From positions 89,128 to 153,127 of the forward strand of contig JADGJL010000010.1 in assembly GCA_027600665.1 (NCBI GenBank): DNA of 64,000 nucleotides, given 5' to 3'. The DNA is from Irineochytrium annulatum (taxonomy: Eukaryota > Chytridiomycota > Chytridiomycetes > Chytridiales > Chytridiaceae). How positions within the stretch are numbered: the first letter of the stretch is position 1; the number at the start of each line of letters is the position of its first letter. Position numbers and translations under genes: made by a program. The notes beneath the pieces were generated by a model that was not told the DNA's origin, made no database searches, and saw only the letters and a list, made by a program, of their open reading frames with translations. Positions 1-8,608 of the stretch are shown here, piece by piece.

Positions 1-771
1 GATATCGAGCGTTCGACAATCTGGGTCAACAAACCTACTGCAGAACGAATTGAGGCCCAGATTACCTCATCTCCCGAGGATATCGCATGTATTGTTTTAT
101 GTCCCAACGAGTGGACAAGGGACGCACTGGAGGAAGTCGTGAACCTATGCCGGTCTCTGGACATCATTATCATTTTCGATGAGGTTACTTCCGGTATTCG
201 AATGGGCAAACAGGCTACAGCAGGAGAATATGACATCTGGCCTGATCTGCTCTGTATCTCCAAAGGTATGGCAAACGGTTTACCGCTCGCAGCGGTTTTG
301 GGGCCTGAGCATTTGATGTCTCTGTCGGGACAAGTCCGATTCAGCAATGCCCATTCCAGCGAAACAACAGCGCTCGCGGCAGCCATTGCCTGTGAACGAT
401 TAATGAAAAATGCGAAAGTATGGCCGACCTGGCGTGATCCGGCAACCCGGATTATGGATCGTCTGGCATCTGAACTTGTGTTACTTGGATTAACGGATCA
501 ATTGGAAGTGAAGGGGACGTATGCGAGCTTCTGCATTCAATCCCTGGCCGAGAATAACTTTCAAACGGACCCTTTCCGCGAGTTCATGGTGAAGAGAATG
601 GCTCACTTCGGCATTTTCACCAAAGGTTACTTTATTTTCTCGGATGCCCATACACGGGAAGAATTGCTGTGGGTTGAGGAAGCACTGTTACAGACCCTGT
701 CAGACTGGAAAGAGATTCAGAAGCAGGAACATCTCCATTCGATGCAATTATCGAAAACGTTTGAAGTCTAA
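1..771 (+). CDS. Class III (glutamate-1-semialdehyde aminomutase-like) aminotransferase, 5' truncated
   Basis: The frame is open from the first base, so the gene starts outside the window and only about 256 C-terminal residues are visible. The PLP-binding landmarks of class III aminotransferases are present. The IIFDEVTSG segment carries the Asp that pairs with the pyridine nitrogen (codon 178-180), and SKGMANGLP carries the Schiff-base Lys (codon 262-264). The family transfers amino groups to or from an aldehyde or ketone carbon, or isomerises amino-aldehydes. The next gene, a zinc alcohol dehydrogenase 41 bp downstream, could make the carbonyl substrate, suggesting an amino-sugar or amino-alcohol pathway (inference). 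The substrate cannot be read from this fragment. Confidence 0.9.
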   Translation, partial: DIERSTIWVNKPTAERIEAQITSSPEDIACIVLCPNEWTRDALEEVVNLCRSLDIIIIFDEVTSGIRMGKQATAGEYDIWPDLLCISKGMANGLPLAAVLGPEHLMSLSGQVRFSNAHSSETTALAAAIACERLMKNAKVWPTWRDPATRIMDRLASELVLLGLTDQLEVKGTYASFCIQSLAENNFQTDPFREFMVKRMAHFGIFTKGYFIFSDAHTREELLWVEEALLQTLSDWKEIQKQEHLHSMQLSKTFEV

Positions 772-812
772 TCCATAAATTAGAAATTACAATCAACTAG
801 GAGGAATATTCA

Positions 813-1844
813 ATGAAAGCACTCGTATATCAGGATCTCAAACAGGTGACTTATCAGGAGATTGAGGAGCCAACCATTCAAAAGCCAAACCAGGTGAAAA
901 TCAAAATCTATGGTTCAGGTATCTGTGGTACAGATCTGAACATTGTCAAAGGCAAAGTACCTGCCAATAAAGGCACGATTATCGGTCATGAGGGTGTGGG
1001 CACCGTTGTTGAGGTGGGTGAAGAAGTTCGCGGTTTCAAGATTGGCGATCGGGTATTGGTTGATCCCACGCAATCTTGCGGAACCTGCTCCTATTGCCGT
1101 GAAGGTCTGTTCATCTACTGCGAGAATTTTGATGACTATCAAGTAGGGATGACGACACATGGAACCTTTGCTGAATATTTTGTTGGGGACGAAAAGTATA
1201 TCTATGCCATCCCGGATTCCATGAGCTGGGAAACGGCCATGATGATCGAACCACTGGGATGTGTGCTTCAGACGTTCATGAAAGCAGGGACTAAGCCAAG
1301 CGACGCTGTGCTGGTCCTCGGTTCGGGTGCAATCGGTTCCCTGTGTCAGCTTGTGAGTAAACGATTGGCAAGGCTTACTGTAGGCACGGAAGTTGATCCA
1401 TATCGCAAAGAGTTCGCTTCAGGGATCGCAGATCATGTGTTCTATCCTCAGGATCTGACACTGGATCAAGTATACGAGATCAATAATAACAAGAAGTTTG
1501 ATATTGTGGTGGACGCGGTTGGTAACCAGCTTCATGTGGGATTTGAGATGATTGCCAAAGGTGGAAAGATTATTCCGATGGGATATGACGACAGCTATGA
1601 GGTGACTTTCAAATCAACAGCCGTGATTAATGATGGCATCAGTATCATCGGTGCAGTTGCTAACCACTCGATGATCAGCACGGCACTGAAATTTGCCCAA
1701 AGCATCCCGGAGCTGGAACAAATGGTGACAGCCAAAGAACTGCTGAGTGATTATGAACGGGCCTTTAATGGAACGATTGGTTATGACATGCATACTGGAG
1801 AGAAATTGCCGATGAACTCGGTCAAAACAGCTCTTATCCTATAA
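813..1844 (+). CDS. Zinc-dependent medium-chain alcohol/polyol dehydrogenase
   Basis: A full-length 343-residue MDR dehydrogenase. GICGTD (Cys38, Asp41) and GHE (His59, Glu60) supply the catalytic zinc site. Four cysteines at 89, 92, 95 and 103 form the structural zinc lobe. GSGAIG near residue 170 is the start of the NAD(P)-binding Rossmann fold. AGGAGG at 799-804 sets the ATG start. It resembles the threonine/sorbitol dehydrogenase branch, and the GTDLNIVKG and DPTQSCG segments recall inosamine or deoxy-inosamine dehydrogenases from memory, which is not verified. It is probably co-transcribed with the upstream aminotransferase and the downstream MFS transporter. Confidence 0.9.
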   Translation: MKALVYQDLKQVTYQEIEEPTIQKPNQVKIKIYGSGICGTDLNIVKGKVPANKGTIIGHEGVGTVVEVGEEVRGFKIGDRVLVDPTQSCGTCSYCREGLFIYCENFDDYQVGMTTHGTFAEYFVGDEKYIYAIPDSMSWETAMMIEPLGCVLQTFMKAGTKPSDAVLVLGSGAIGSLCQLVSKRLARLTVGTEVDPYRKEFASGIADHVFYPQDLTLDQVYEINNNKKFDIVVDAVGNQLHVGFEMIAKGGKIIPMGYDDSYEVTFKSTAVINDGISIIGAVANHSMISTALKFAQSIPELEQMVTAKELLSDYERAFNGTIGYDMHTGEKLPMNSVKTALIL

Positions 1845-1870
1845 GAGGTACTATAGGCATGTAGACATTA

Positions 1871-1918
1871 GCGGGTTTGCCGCTGCGATAAGTTGGAATT
1901 CGCAGCGGTGAAAACCGC
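1871..1918 (+). other. Intercistronic stem-loop between dehydrogenase and MFS genes
   Basis: CCGCTGCGA at 1880-1888 pairs perfectly with TCGCAGCGG at 1900-1908. The outer arms, GCGGGTTT at 1871-1878 and AAAACCGC at 1911-1918, extend the stem. No T-run follows and the next gene's ribosome binding site begins 3 nt later. This suggests an mRNA-stabilising or translation-modulating hairpin rather than a terminator. Confidence 0.6.
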
Positions 1919-1936
1919 AGAAGGAAGGGATATCGA

Positions 1937-3181
1937 TTGAAATTGCTTCAAGATTTGCCGAAGAATCCACGCTACTCCATTTTACTCGAACCGGTATGGG
2001 CCATTCCGGGCACGATCGTTCTCTTCTACGCTCCTTTATATATGAAGGAAGCCGGACTTTCGGATATCGAAATCGGTTTAATCAATTCGGTGAATCTTTA
2101 TTTTGCTTTTATCTTTCAATTGTTTGCGGGTTCCATTACCAATAAGCTGGGGCGTAAACGAACAACGCTGATCTTCGACCTGCTTGCCTGGAGTGTTCCC
2201 ATGTTCATCTGGGCTTTCTCCCAGAACTTCTGGCTGTTTCTGATCGCCTACTTGCTGAACGCAACATCGAAGTTTGTAACGGTTGCCTTTAACTGTCTGA
2301 TCATAGAGGATGTTGAGGAACATAAACGATCCAAGGTATTTGCTATTCTCAACATGATTATTACAGGAGCCGGGGTACTTACGCCAATTGCAGGAGTTGT
2401 TATAGCTGATTTTGGAATTGTACCTACACTGGCCAGCATTTACTTTGTCGGGGGCATCCTCATGACGGCCATGTTTTTCATTCGTAATCGATACACGGAT
2501 GAGACCGAGGTTGGTAAGGAGCTTATGGGATTGCATAGTAAAACCCGCGTGCTTCAGAGCTTGGGAGCCAGTCTGCGCCTGTTCGGCAAATCGTTCTATA
2601 AACGAAGACTGTTCCCGATCATTCTGATTACGGTGTTGTCGAATCTGATTTTGCAGCTGAATTTCTTTCAGGTCATTTTCTTCAAGGAACAGTTGAAATT
2701 CGATGACCGTGTCATTTCGTTTATCCCAGTGGTGACTGCGGTCACTGTCATGCTGCTCTATCTGGTCATTATTCCGCGACTGAAACGGCGTTCGGAAGAG
2801 AAGTATGTTGGTTTTTCCATTGTGCTTAGTACGGCCGGGGCCATTCTCTTTCTGTTGATTCCGGTGGGGAATATAGGCATGTTGTTTCTCACGCTAATCG
2901 TGCTCGCTGCGGGTAACTTCATTTTGCAGACGTATCGAGATTCCCTGCTGATGAACCGATTGGGGACGCATGAAAAAGCCGACATGTTCTCGGCTGTGCA
3001 GACGGTTATGACGTTAACAGCTATTCCATCGGGTTACCTGACGGGCTTGCTCTACCATCACAATCCAACGCTGTTGTTCAGTGTCATTCTTGGTCTATAC
3101 ATCGTACTCATGATCATCATGTTCTTCCTGCCTGATCCACAAAAGCACTCCCAAGTGCTGAAACCTTACAAAAATATGTAG
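1937..3181 (+). CDS. MFS transporter
   Basis: A 414-residue integral membrane protein with the hydrophobic periodicity of a 12-helix major facilitator. NKLGRKRTTL after the second helix matches the family's loop 2-3 motif (GxxxDRxGRR-like), and charged residues cluster in the central loop around residues 195-220. The start is TTG at 1937, set by AAGGAAGGG at 1921-1929. It follows the aminotransferase and dehydrogenase on the same strand, so it may export the product of that pathway or import its substrate. Neither substrate nor direction can be deduced from the sequence. Confidence 0.9.
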   Translation: MKLLQDLPKNPRYSILLEPVWAIPGTIVLFYAPLYMKEAGLSDIEIGLINSVNLYFAFIFQLFAGSITNKLGRKRTTLIFDLLAWSVPMFIWAFSQNFWLFLIAYLLNATSKFVTVAFNCLIIEDVEEHKRSKVFAILNMIITGAGVLTPIAGVVIADFGIVPTLASIYFVGGILMTAMFFIRNRYTDETEVGKELMGLHSKTRVLQSLGASLRLFGKSFYKRRLFPIILITVLSNLILQLNFFQVIFFKEQLKFDDRVISFIPVVTAVTVMLLYLVIIPRLKRRSEEKYVGFSIVLSTAGAILFLLIPVGNIGMLFLTLIVLAAGNFILQTYRDSLLMNRLGTHEKADMFSAVQTVMTLTAIPSGYLTGLLYHHNPTLLFSVILGLYIVLMIIMFFLPDPQKHSQVLKPYKNM

Positions 3182-3190
3182 AAGAAGGGG

Positions 3191-3226
3191 TTTTCTGTAT
3201 ATGAATCGAATATGTAGTACAGAAAA
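3191..3226 (+). other. Short perfect inverted repeat
   Basis: TTTTCTGTA at 3191-3199 and TACAGAAAA at 3218-3226 are exact reverse complements around an 18-nt spacer, between the MFS stop and the DUF1349 ribosome binding site. It could be a weak stem-loop or an operator. I cannot tell which. Confidence 0.35.
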
Positions 3227-3260
3227 AACTAAAAATTAACTTCACTTGGGAGGATACGGA

Positions 3261-3854
3261 ATGACGAACATAATGACAACAGAAGCGCGGAATCAGTGGA
3301 GCTGGATGAACGAGCCCGAGAGCTGGTCCTACACGGATCAGGGAGGTGTGGTGGTGGAAGCGAAAGCGGATACTGACTTTTTCCAGGACCCTGCGGGCAA
3401 GCATATTCGTGCAACTGCACCCTTCCTGTCCACGCCTGTACCTAGTGACTTCGAAATCACAACCCAGTTAACCGTAGATATGAAAAATCAATATGATTCC
3501 GGATGCCTGATGGTCATGGCGGATGATCTCAATTGGTGTAAAATTTGTTTTGAGTATGATGGAAAAGCACCTACCATCGTGTCGGTGGTCACACGTGATG
3601 GTTCATCCGATGATTGTAATTCGGTTGAAGTCTCTGTATCTAATCCCTATCTGCGTATACGCAAAGTAGAGGACTGCATATCATTCTTTTATTCTCCTGA
3701 TGGGGAAGAGTGGAAACTTATTCGATATTTCGGCATGCCGACACAAGGGGAACTTCGAGCTGGATTAGTTGCACAATCGCCGACTGGAACGGGCTGTACA
3801 TGTCACTTTTTGTCTGTCAATGTTACTCGTCCGGACTTGACTGCACGCTTCTAA
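3261..3854 (+). CDS. DUF1349 domain protein
   Basis: A protein of about 198 residues that looks like the DUF1349 family, whose members have a concanavalin/lectin-like beta-sandwich fold. Visible family traits are the opening WSWMNEPESW, the central YDSGCLMVMADDLNWCKICFE strand region, and the terminal GLVAQSPTGTGCTCHF. The frame is open back to a TTG at 3246, but GGGAGG at 3248-3253 lies inside that extension and points to ATG 3261. No signal peptide or membrane segment is visible, so it is probably cytosolic. DUF1349 proteins are often associated with carbohydrate metabolism, but the biochemical role is unknown. It sits between the transporter and the HAD phosphatase. Confidence 0.8.
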   Translation: MTNIMTTEARNQWSWMNEPESWSYTDQGGVVVEAKADTDFFQDPAGKHIRATAPFLSTPVPSDFEITTQLTVDMKNQYDSGCLMVMADDLNWCKICFEYDGKAPTIVSVVTRDGSSDDCNSVEVSVSNPYLRIRKVEDCISFFYSPDGEEWKLIRYFGMPTQGELRAGLVAQSPTGTGCTCHFLSVNVTRPDLTARF

Positions 3855-3893
3855 TCCGCTCCCCCGGCCGATCATTGGAGGGAGAACAGGTTC

Positions 3894-4535
3894 ATGGTAA
3901 AAGCTTTCATATTTGATTTTGATGGACTCATTGTGGATACAGAGACGCCGTGGTATTATGCGTTTCGCGATATCTATGAAGAGCACGGTGTTGAACTTGG
4001 TCTGGACCTATGGTCGAAAAATGTGGGAACATCCTTTGAGGAATTTCATCCTTTTTTGTATCTGGAGCAGGCGCTTCAAAGAAAAATTGATCATGAGCAT
4101 ATCAAACTGCTCTCAGAACAGAAATACGAAGCTTATTTGGGACAGGCGGCTATTCTTCCAGGGGTGAATGAATTGCTTCAGTCTGCGAGGGAAAAGGGGA
4201 TTCAGCTTGCCGTTGCTTCCAGCTCCACACGGGACTGGGTTCATGGTTACTTGAAGAAATTAGGCATTTTTGATTATTTCAAAGTCGTTCATACATCAGA
4301 AGATGTGAAGCGAGTGAAACCTGATCCTGAACTGTACCTTCTTGCTCTCCAGAGTCTGGGAATCGAGGCTTCGGAAGCGATTGTGTTTGAAGACTCTCCT
4401 AACGGACTGAAGGCAGCCAACGCCGCAGGTATTCGTTGCATCATCGTGCCTAACGAGGTAACGTGTAGTCTGGAATTCGCCATGCATGAACTGCGGTTAT
4501 CCTCGCTGGCCGAGATTGATATGGAGGTTCTCTAA
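3894..4535 (+). CDS. HAD-superfamily hydrolase, beta-phosphoglucomutase-like
   Basis: A 213-residue protein of the PGMB-like HAD subfamily. Motif I is DFDGLIVD (nucleophile Asp8, acid/base Asp10). Motif II is the SSST stretch, motif III is the Lys in VKRVKPDPELY, and motif IV is FEDSPNG. A helical cap lies between motifs I and II. Such enzymes hydrolyse sugar phosphates or isomerise them. The ribosome binding site is GGAGGGAGAA at 3877-3886. Its last 4 bp overlap the convergent AraC gene, so the two transcripts meet tail to tail. The substrate is unknown; the neighbours suggest a phosphorylated carbohydrate. Confidence 0.88.
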   Translation: MVKAFIFDFDGLIVDTETPWYYAFRDIYEEHGVELGLDLWSKNVGTSFEEFHPFLYLEQALQRKIDHEHIKLLSEQKYEAYLGQAAILPGVNELLQSAREKGIQLAVASSSTRDWVHGYLKKLGIFDYFKVVHTSEDVKRVKPDPELYLLALQSLGIEASEAIVFEDSPNGLKAANAAGIRCIIVPNEVTCSLEFAMHELRLSSLAEIDMEVL

Positions 4536-5347
4536 TCCAGATATTGCTTGCGTAGCTCGATCGGGGAGATCCCTTCGTATTTTTTGAACACCGATCCAAA
4601 GTAACTGGCACTGTTAAATCCAACGGCATGCGCTATTTCATGAGCCGTAGTTGCATCATTTTCAATAAGCATTTCCTTGGCTTTCAACAACCGATATCGC
4701 ATCAAATACTCCAATGGAGTCATTTGGAATTCTTTTTTAAATATCCGATTCAGGTGTTGTTCGGTCACGTCCATCTGCTCAGCCAACATGGGGAGAGAGA
4801 GATCCTGATGATAATTTTGTTTGATAAAAGTAATGAGTTCATCCAACCGTAATCGGGCATTGGAACGTTCGTAAGCACTATAGCGTTCACCTTCAATGGT
4901 TAATCTGACCAAAAGCATGTACAGTAATGCGGATACGTGCCAGATCTGATCCTTGTGCCGGGACTGCAGCGCCAACGTAATTTCATGCAACAGGATATGA
5001 AGCATTCCATCCGGCTTGAAGGCGCGCAGCTCCCCGATCTGCAAGGTATGCAAGAATCGTGGTAATAAATAGCCATTGAAAGACAGACAATCAAATCGTA
5101 ATGAATCACTCAGATTGTGGTAACGGTATGTTACCTCCGGAAACAAAATGAGAGCTGTCCCTTTTTTGATCGAAAATTCATGATTCTTAGCTGCGATTCG
5201 CCCTGTTCCTCCGATGCACTGTACAATGCTGTAATCCCGTGAATGGTCGCTCCAATTCATCAATTCATCAACGGTCAACTGGTTTTGCCCTGTAATCATG
5301 AGCGGCATATCGGTATCCAGTGGATTCCCCATGCTAGGTTTCGGCAT
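4532..5347 (-). CDS. AraC/XylS-family transcriptional regulator
   Basis: A 271-residue one-component regulator. The N-terminal ~140 residues look like a cupin-type effector domain (motif-rich stretch KKGTALILFPEVTYRYHNL). The C-terminal ~100 residues hold the double helix-turn-helix: LSLPMLAEQMDVTEQHLNRIFKKEF, split across two helices, then TAHEIAHAVGFNSASYFGSVFKKYEG. It ends tail to tail with the HAD gene and is divergent from the flavin oxidase gene at 5641. Its target could be itself, the oxidase, or the left-hand cluster. No operator stands out. Confidence 0.9.
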   Translation of the reverse strand: MPKPSMGNPLDTDMPLMITGQNQLTVDELMNWSDHSRDYSIVQCIGGTGRIAAKNHEFSIKKGTALILFPEVTYRYHNLSDSLRFDCLSFNGYLLPRFLHTLQIGELRAFKPDGMLHILLHEITLALQSRHKDQIWHVSALLYMLLVRLTIEGERYSAYERSNARLRLDELITFIKQNYHQDLSLPMLAEQMDVTEQHLNRIFKKEFQMTPLEYLMRYRLLKAKEMLIENDATTAHEIAHAVGFNSASYFGSVFKKYEGISPIELRKQYLD

Positions 5348-5640
5348 CGTCGTGTTATTCCTCTTTTCGTTAAAGGATCATGTGCGTAAGTGGCGTGGTT
5401 ACAGAGTTAAAAGAAACCTAGAATGAATTATATTACATAAATGGAATAATTTTAATTGAATGGCAAGTGATAATAAAACGTTTTCAAAAAAACGATGCAA
5501 CTGTTTTATCTGGATGGACTAGCATGAACCGCAGTCAGATCAGTCTCCATTTATGGACCTGAAAGTACGCTTGCCTTGCCAACAGAATGCGAAACAGTAT
5601 ACGCTATAACGGATGAGTGATTAAGGAAAGGGATGCAAAC
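5348..5640. other. Intergenic region between divergent AraC and oxidase genes
   Basis: About 290 bp without a convincing gene. It must hold the divergent promoters of the AraC regulator and the flavin oxidase. It is AT-rich at 5400-5500 with a run of A residues near 5487. I see TATAAC at 5605-5610 as a possible -10 for the rightward gene but no well-spaced -35, so no promoter is called. Confidence 0.4.
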
Positions 5641-6783
5641 ATGAAGAAAGTCATCGTAGTTGGATCGGGTATTCTGGGGGCATCAACAGCCTATCAATTA
5701 GCCAAACGGGGCGCAGAAGTAATCATCATAGATCGAAAAGATATAGGACAGGCAACCGATGCAGCAGCCGGTATCATCTGTCCATGGTTGTCACAGCGAC
5801 GCAACCAGGACTGGTATCAGCTCGCCAAGGCTGGTGCGCGATTCTATCCTGGTATCATAGCGGAGCTTGAGGAAGAAGGAGAAACGGAAACCGGATATGC
5901 TCAAGTGGGCGCGCTCAGCATTCATACGGATGAGGATAAAATCAACAAAATGGAAGAACGGGCACAGCTTCGAAAAGCAGATGCACCGGAGATTGGTGAG
6001 ATTACACCTCTTGATGCCAAAGGAACCCGTGATCGTTTTCCATTGCTGGATGAACGTTATCAATCGGTACATATTAGCGGTGCTGCACGTATAGATGGAC
6101 GGGCGCTGCGGGATGCCTTAATCCGGTCTGCACAGCGTAATGGAGCGAAAGTGATCCATGGAGACGCCACTCTTCAATTTGAAGCAGATCGGGTCATTGG
6201 TGTGAGTGTTAATGATCATAGCTTTCTCGCAGATGAAGTCGTTGTATGTGCAGGTGCATGGGCAAATACACTGCTGAAGCCTCTCGGCATACACTTTAAA
6301 GTGCACTATCAAAAGGCACAGATTATGCATTTGCATGTCACGGAGGAGGCGGATACAGGCCGCTGGCCTGTGATTATGCCCCCGTCAGATCAATATCTGT
6401 TGGCCTTTGATCAACAGAAGATTGTGATTGGGGCCACTCATGAAAATGATGTGGAAGGTTATGATACAAGAGTAACTGCAGGAGGTATGCAGGAGGTTTT
6501 GAATAAAGGTCTGGAACTGGCACCGGGTCTCACAAACAGCACATTCCAGGAAGTGCGAGTTGGATTCCGTCCGTTCACACCTGGATTTCTGCCCGTAATG
6601 GGAGCTGTGCCGGGGTGGCTGGGGCTGATTACGGCGAATGGCCTGGGTGCTTCTGGCTTGACCATGGGGCCATTTATCGGGAGTCAATTGGCCAAATTGG
6701 CTCTTGGCATGGAACTGGATATCGATATTGAGCCGTACAATGTTGGCAAAGCAATGGATGAGATGGAAAGAGGTGAGTCATGA
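5641..6783 (+). CDS. FAD-dependent oxidoreductase, DAO (D-amino acid oxidase/glycine oxidase) family
   Basis: About 380 residues. The N-terminal VVGSGILGASTAYQLA motif followed by IIIDRKDIG is the ADP-binding Rossmann fold of FAD enzymes of the DAO family. Near the C-terminus GFRPFTPGFLPVMG and ANGLGASGLTMGP are the second FAD-contact region. Relatives oxidise D-amino acids, glycine, sarcosine or proline derivatives. The frame opens at GTG 5617, but AAGGAAAGGG at 5623-5632 favours ATG 5641. It overlaps the next small gene by ATGA, indicating translational coupling. The amine substrate is unknown. Confidence 0.9.
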   Translation: MKKVIVVGSGILGASTAYQLAKRGAEVIIIDRKDIGQATDAAAGIICPWLSQRRNQDWYQLAKAGARFYPGIIAELEEEGETETGYAQVGALSIHTDEDKINKMEERAQLRKADAPEIGEITPLDAKGTRDRFPLLDERYQSVHISGAARIDGRALRDALIRSAQRNGAKVIHGDATLQFEADRVIGVSVNDHSFLADEVVVCAGAWANTLLKPLGIHFKVHYQKAQIMHLHVTEEADTGRWPVIMPPSDQYLLAFDQQKIVIGATHENDVEGYDTRVTAGGMQEVLNKGLELAPGLTNSTFQEVRVGFRPFTPGFLPVMGAVPGWLGLITANGLGASGLTMGPFIGSQLAKLALGMELDIDIEPYNVGKAMDEMERGES

Positions 6784-7067
6784 CCTATTCACAACGTTTA
6801 TCCGATGGAGCGAACTCGTCCGACATTATATATCTGGAGCATCAGATTGGTACGACAAAAGAAGAACTGCGAATCGCTATGGAGAAACAAGAAACATACG
6901 AGCGGGAAATGTCGGAATTGAAGTCATCACCAATCGGTAATGCATCGAAAGTCGGTTCGGACGAGCAATTCTTAAAGGAGAAGGCTAGTCAGACGCAGAA
7001 CTTGATTGAAATCCTGTCTGCACAGCTGAATCAGCTAGAGGAAGCATTGGTGAAACTGGGCGATTAA
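6780..7067 (+). CDS. Small coiled-coil protein of unknown function
   Basis: A 95-residue acidic, soluble protein translationally coupled to the upstream flavoenzyme through ATGA at 6780-6783. Residues ~15-47 and ~60-93 have heptad-like spacing of Leu, Ile and Met with many Glu, Lys and Gln, consistent with an antiparallel coiled coil. No cysteine, signal peptide or membrane segment is visible. I do not recognise the family. The coupling suggests a role as partner or stabiliser of the oxidase, which is inference. A strong terminator follows. Confidence 0.7.
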   Translation: MTYSQRLSDGANSSDIIYLEHQIGTTKEELRIAMEKQETYEREMSELKSSPIGNASKVGSDEQFLKEKASQTQNLIEILSAQLNQLEEALVKLGD

Positions 7068-7123
7068 TCGGCTCATATCTCGTGTTTTCTGAAACTCTGA
7101 CAATAAAATATACGATATGTATA

Positions 7124-7155
7124 CAACAAAACCCCTTATTCAAGGGGTTTTGTTG
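7124..7155 (+). terminator. Rho-independent terminator
   Basis: The 14-bp arms at 7124-7137 and 7142-7155 are perfectly complementary around a short loop, with a U-rich descending arm. It ends the oxidase/coiled-coil operon. Confidence 0.85.
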
Positions 7156-7278
7156 ATTTAGTTCAAATGGTTTATACCAATAAATGAACGGGTGGTATAA
7201 AATAGAAGTGGGTGCAGAACTGTCAATTCAGGTACCCATGTAACCAATCATGAAACTATTCTGAGAGGTGGCTTTCGA

Positions 7279-8511
7279 ATGTATAAAGAAGTGATACGTG
7301 TTGAGGACATCACAGGGTTCCAGACCAGATCTGAAGAGTTTTTTCCACTTCACTGGTTTCAAAAAATGTTGTCCGATCATCCTGTGTACTATCACGAAGA
7401 TACAGATACCTGGAATGTGTTCAGATACGATGATGTGAAGCAGGTCCTAAGCAATCATGAGTATTTCTCAGCTGAAGGAACTCGAACGACCATTGCGGTC
7501 GGAGCGAAGAACAACGAAGGCACACCTCCGGACAAATTAAACATTTCAAGTATCGATCCTCCCCGTCATCAAAAAAGTCGTTCGTTGTTATCCGCTGCTT
7601 TTACACCGCGTAGTCTTAAAAACTGGGAGCCACGAATTCGCAACATTGCACAGCAGCTCGTAGCTGATATTAAACCGAATACGACCATTGATATGGTTCA
7701 GGCGCTGGCCGCTCCCCTGCCTTCGATGGTTATGGCCGATCTGCTTGGTATCCCTCTTACAGACAGCCATCGCTTTAAGAACTGGGTAGATATTCTATTT
7801 CAACCCACCAATCCGAAGACTGCTGAGGAGAGTGAACTGAAAAAACAGACGGCAGCTCAAGAGTATTATCAATTTCTCTATCCTATAGTGGTTCATAAAC
7901 GGACCCATCCTGGTGAGGATATCATTACGGATTTGTTGAGTGTTGAAGTTGAAGGGGAGAAGTTCACGGAAGATGAGGTTGTTCGCACGACCATGCTTTT
8001 ACTTGGAGCTGGTATTGAGACAACGAGCCATATGGTTTCCAATACGTTCTATTCCTTCCTGTACGATGATCCGAGTCTGTATGAACAGCTTAGACAGAAT
8101 CCTGAATTGGTGCCGCTAGCAGTGGAAGAAATGCTTCGTTATCGGTTTCATAATGCTAAGCGGCATCGAACAGTGAAGCAGGATAACCAACTGCTTGGAG
8201 TGGACTTGAAAAAAGGGGATGTTGTCATTTCCTGGATGAGTGCAGCCAATATGGATGAGCAGATGTTTGAAAACCCTTTTGAGTTAAACATTCATCGTCA
8301 TAATAATAAAAGACATCTTACCTTTGGTAATGGTCCACACTTTTGTCTGGGTGCTCCGCTGGCGCGAATGGAATTAAGTATTGTCTTGACTGCATTTGTA
8401 GAGAAGATTGCTCGGATTGAACCCGTGGAGTCTTTTGATCTGGAGGATAATCTGGCCGCTTCAGCTCCGGGACAGTCACTGACCCATCTGCCAGTGAAGA
8501 TTGTCGGCTAA
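7279..8511 (+). CDS. Cytochrome P450 (CYP109/YjiB-like)
   Basis: A 410-residue soluble bacterial P450 with the full motif set. The I-helix oxygen-binding segment is LLGAGIETTSH. The K-helix ExxR lies in EEMLRYRFH. The heme loop FGNGPHFCLG has the thiolate ligand Cys at about residue 356. It has no membrane anchor, so it should use ferredoxin or flavodoxin partners, none of which is encoded nearby. The sequence style resembles Bacillus CYP109-type enzymes that hydroxylate fatty acids, terpenoids or steroids (established for the family; the substrate here is unknown). The start is ATG 7279 behind GAGAGGTGG. It is monocistronic between two terminators. Confidence 0.95.
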   Translation: MYKEVIRVEDITGFQTRSEEFFPLHWFQKMLSDHPVYYHEDTDTWNVFRYDDVKQVLSNHEYFSAEGTRTTIAVGAKNNEGTPPDKLNISSIDPPRHQKSRSLLSAAFTPRSLKNWEPRIRNIAQQLVADIKPNTTIDMVQALAAPLPSMVMADLLGIPLTDSHRFKNWVDILFQPTNPKTAEESELKKQTAAQEYYQFLYPIVVHKRTHPGEDIITDLLSVEVEGEKFTEDEVVRTTMLLLGAGIETTSHMVSNTFYSFLYDDPSLYEQLRQNPELVPLAVEEMLRYRFHNAKRHRTVKQDNQLLGVDLKKGDVVISWMSAANMDEQMFENPFELNIHRHNNKRHLTFGNGPHFCLGAPLARMELSIVLTAFVEKIARIEPVESFDLEDNLAASAPGQSLTHLPVKIVG

Positions 8512-8541
8512 GGGAATGAGTTTCATCATTGGACAACCTAA

Positions 8542-8582
8542 AAAGCGGCAGATCAGACGTGAACGTCTTGGTCTGCCGCTTT
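8542..8582 (+). terminator. Terminator between P450 and convergent MFS gene
   Basis: AAAGCGGCAGATCAGACGT pairs with ACGTCTTGGTCTGCCGCTTT, with one wobble region near the middle. Both flanks are A/T-rich, so the hairpin can serve both converging transcripts. Confidence 0.8.
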
Positions 8583-8608
8583 GTTATGCAAGTATGAGGC
8601 TGGATAAC

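Noticed and set aside
5348..5640. Promoter for the flavin oxidase (TATAAC near 5605)
   Set aside because: No -35 element lies at an acceptable distance; the candidates give 23-bp spacing.
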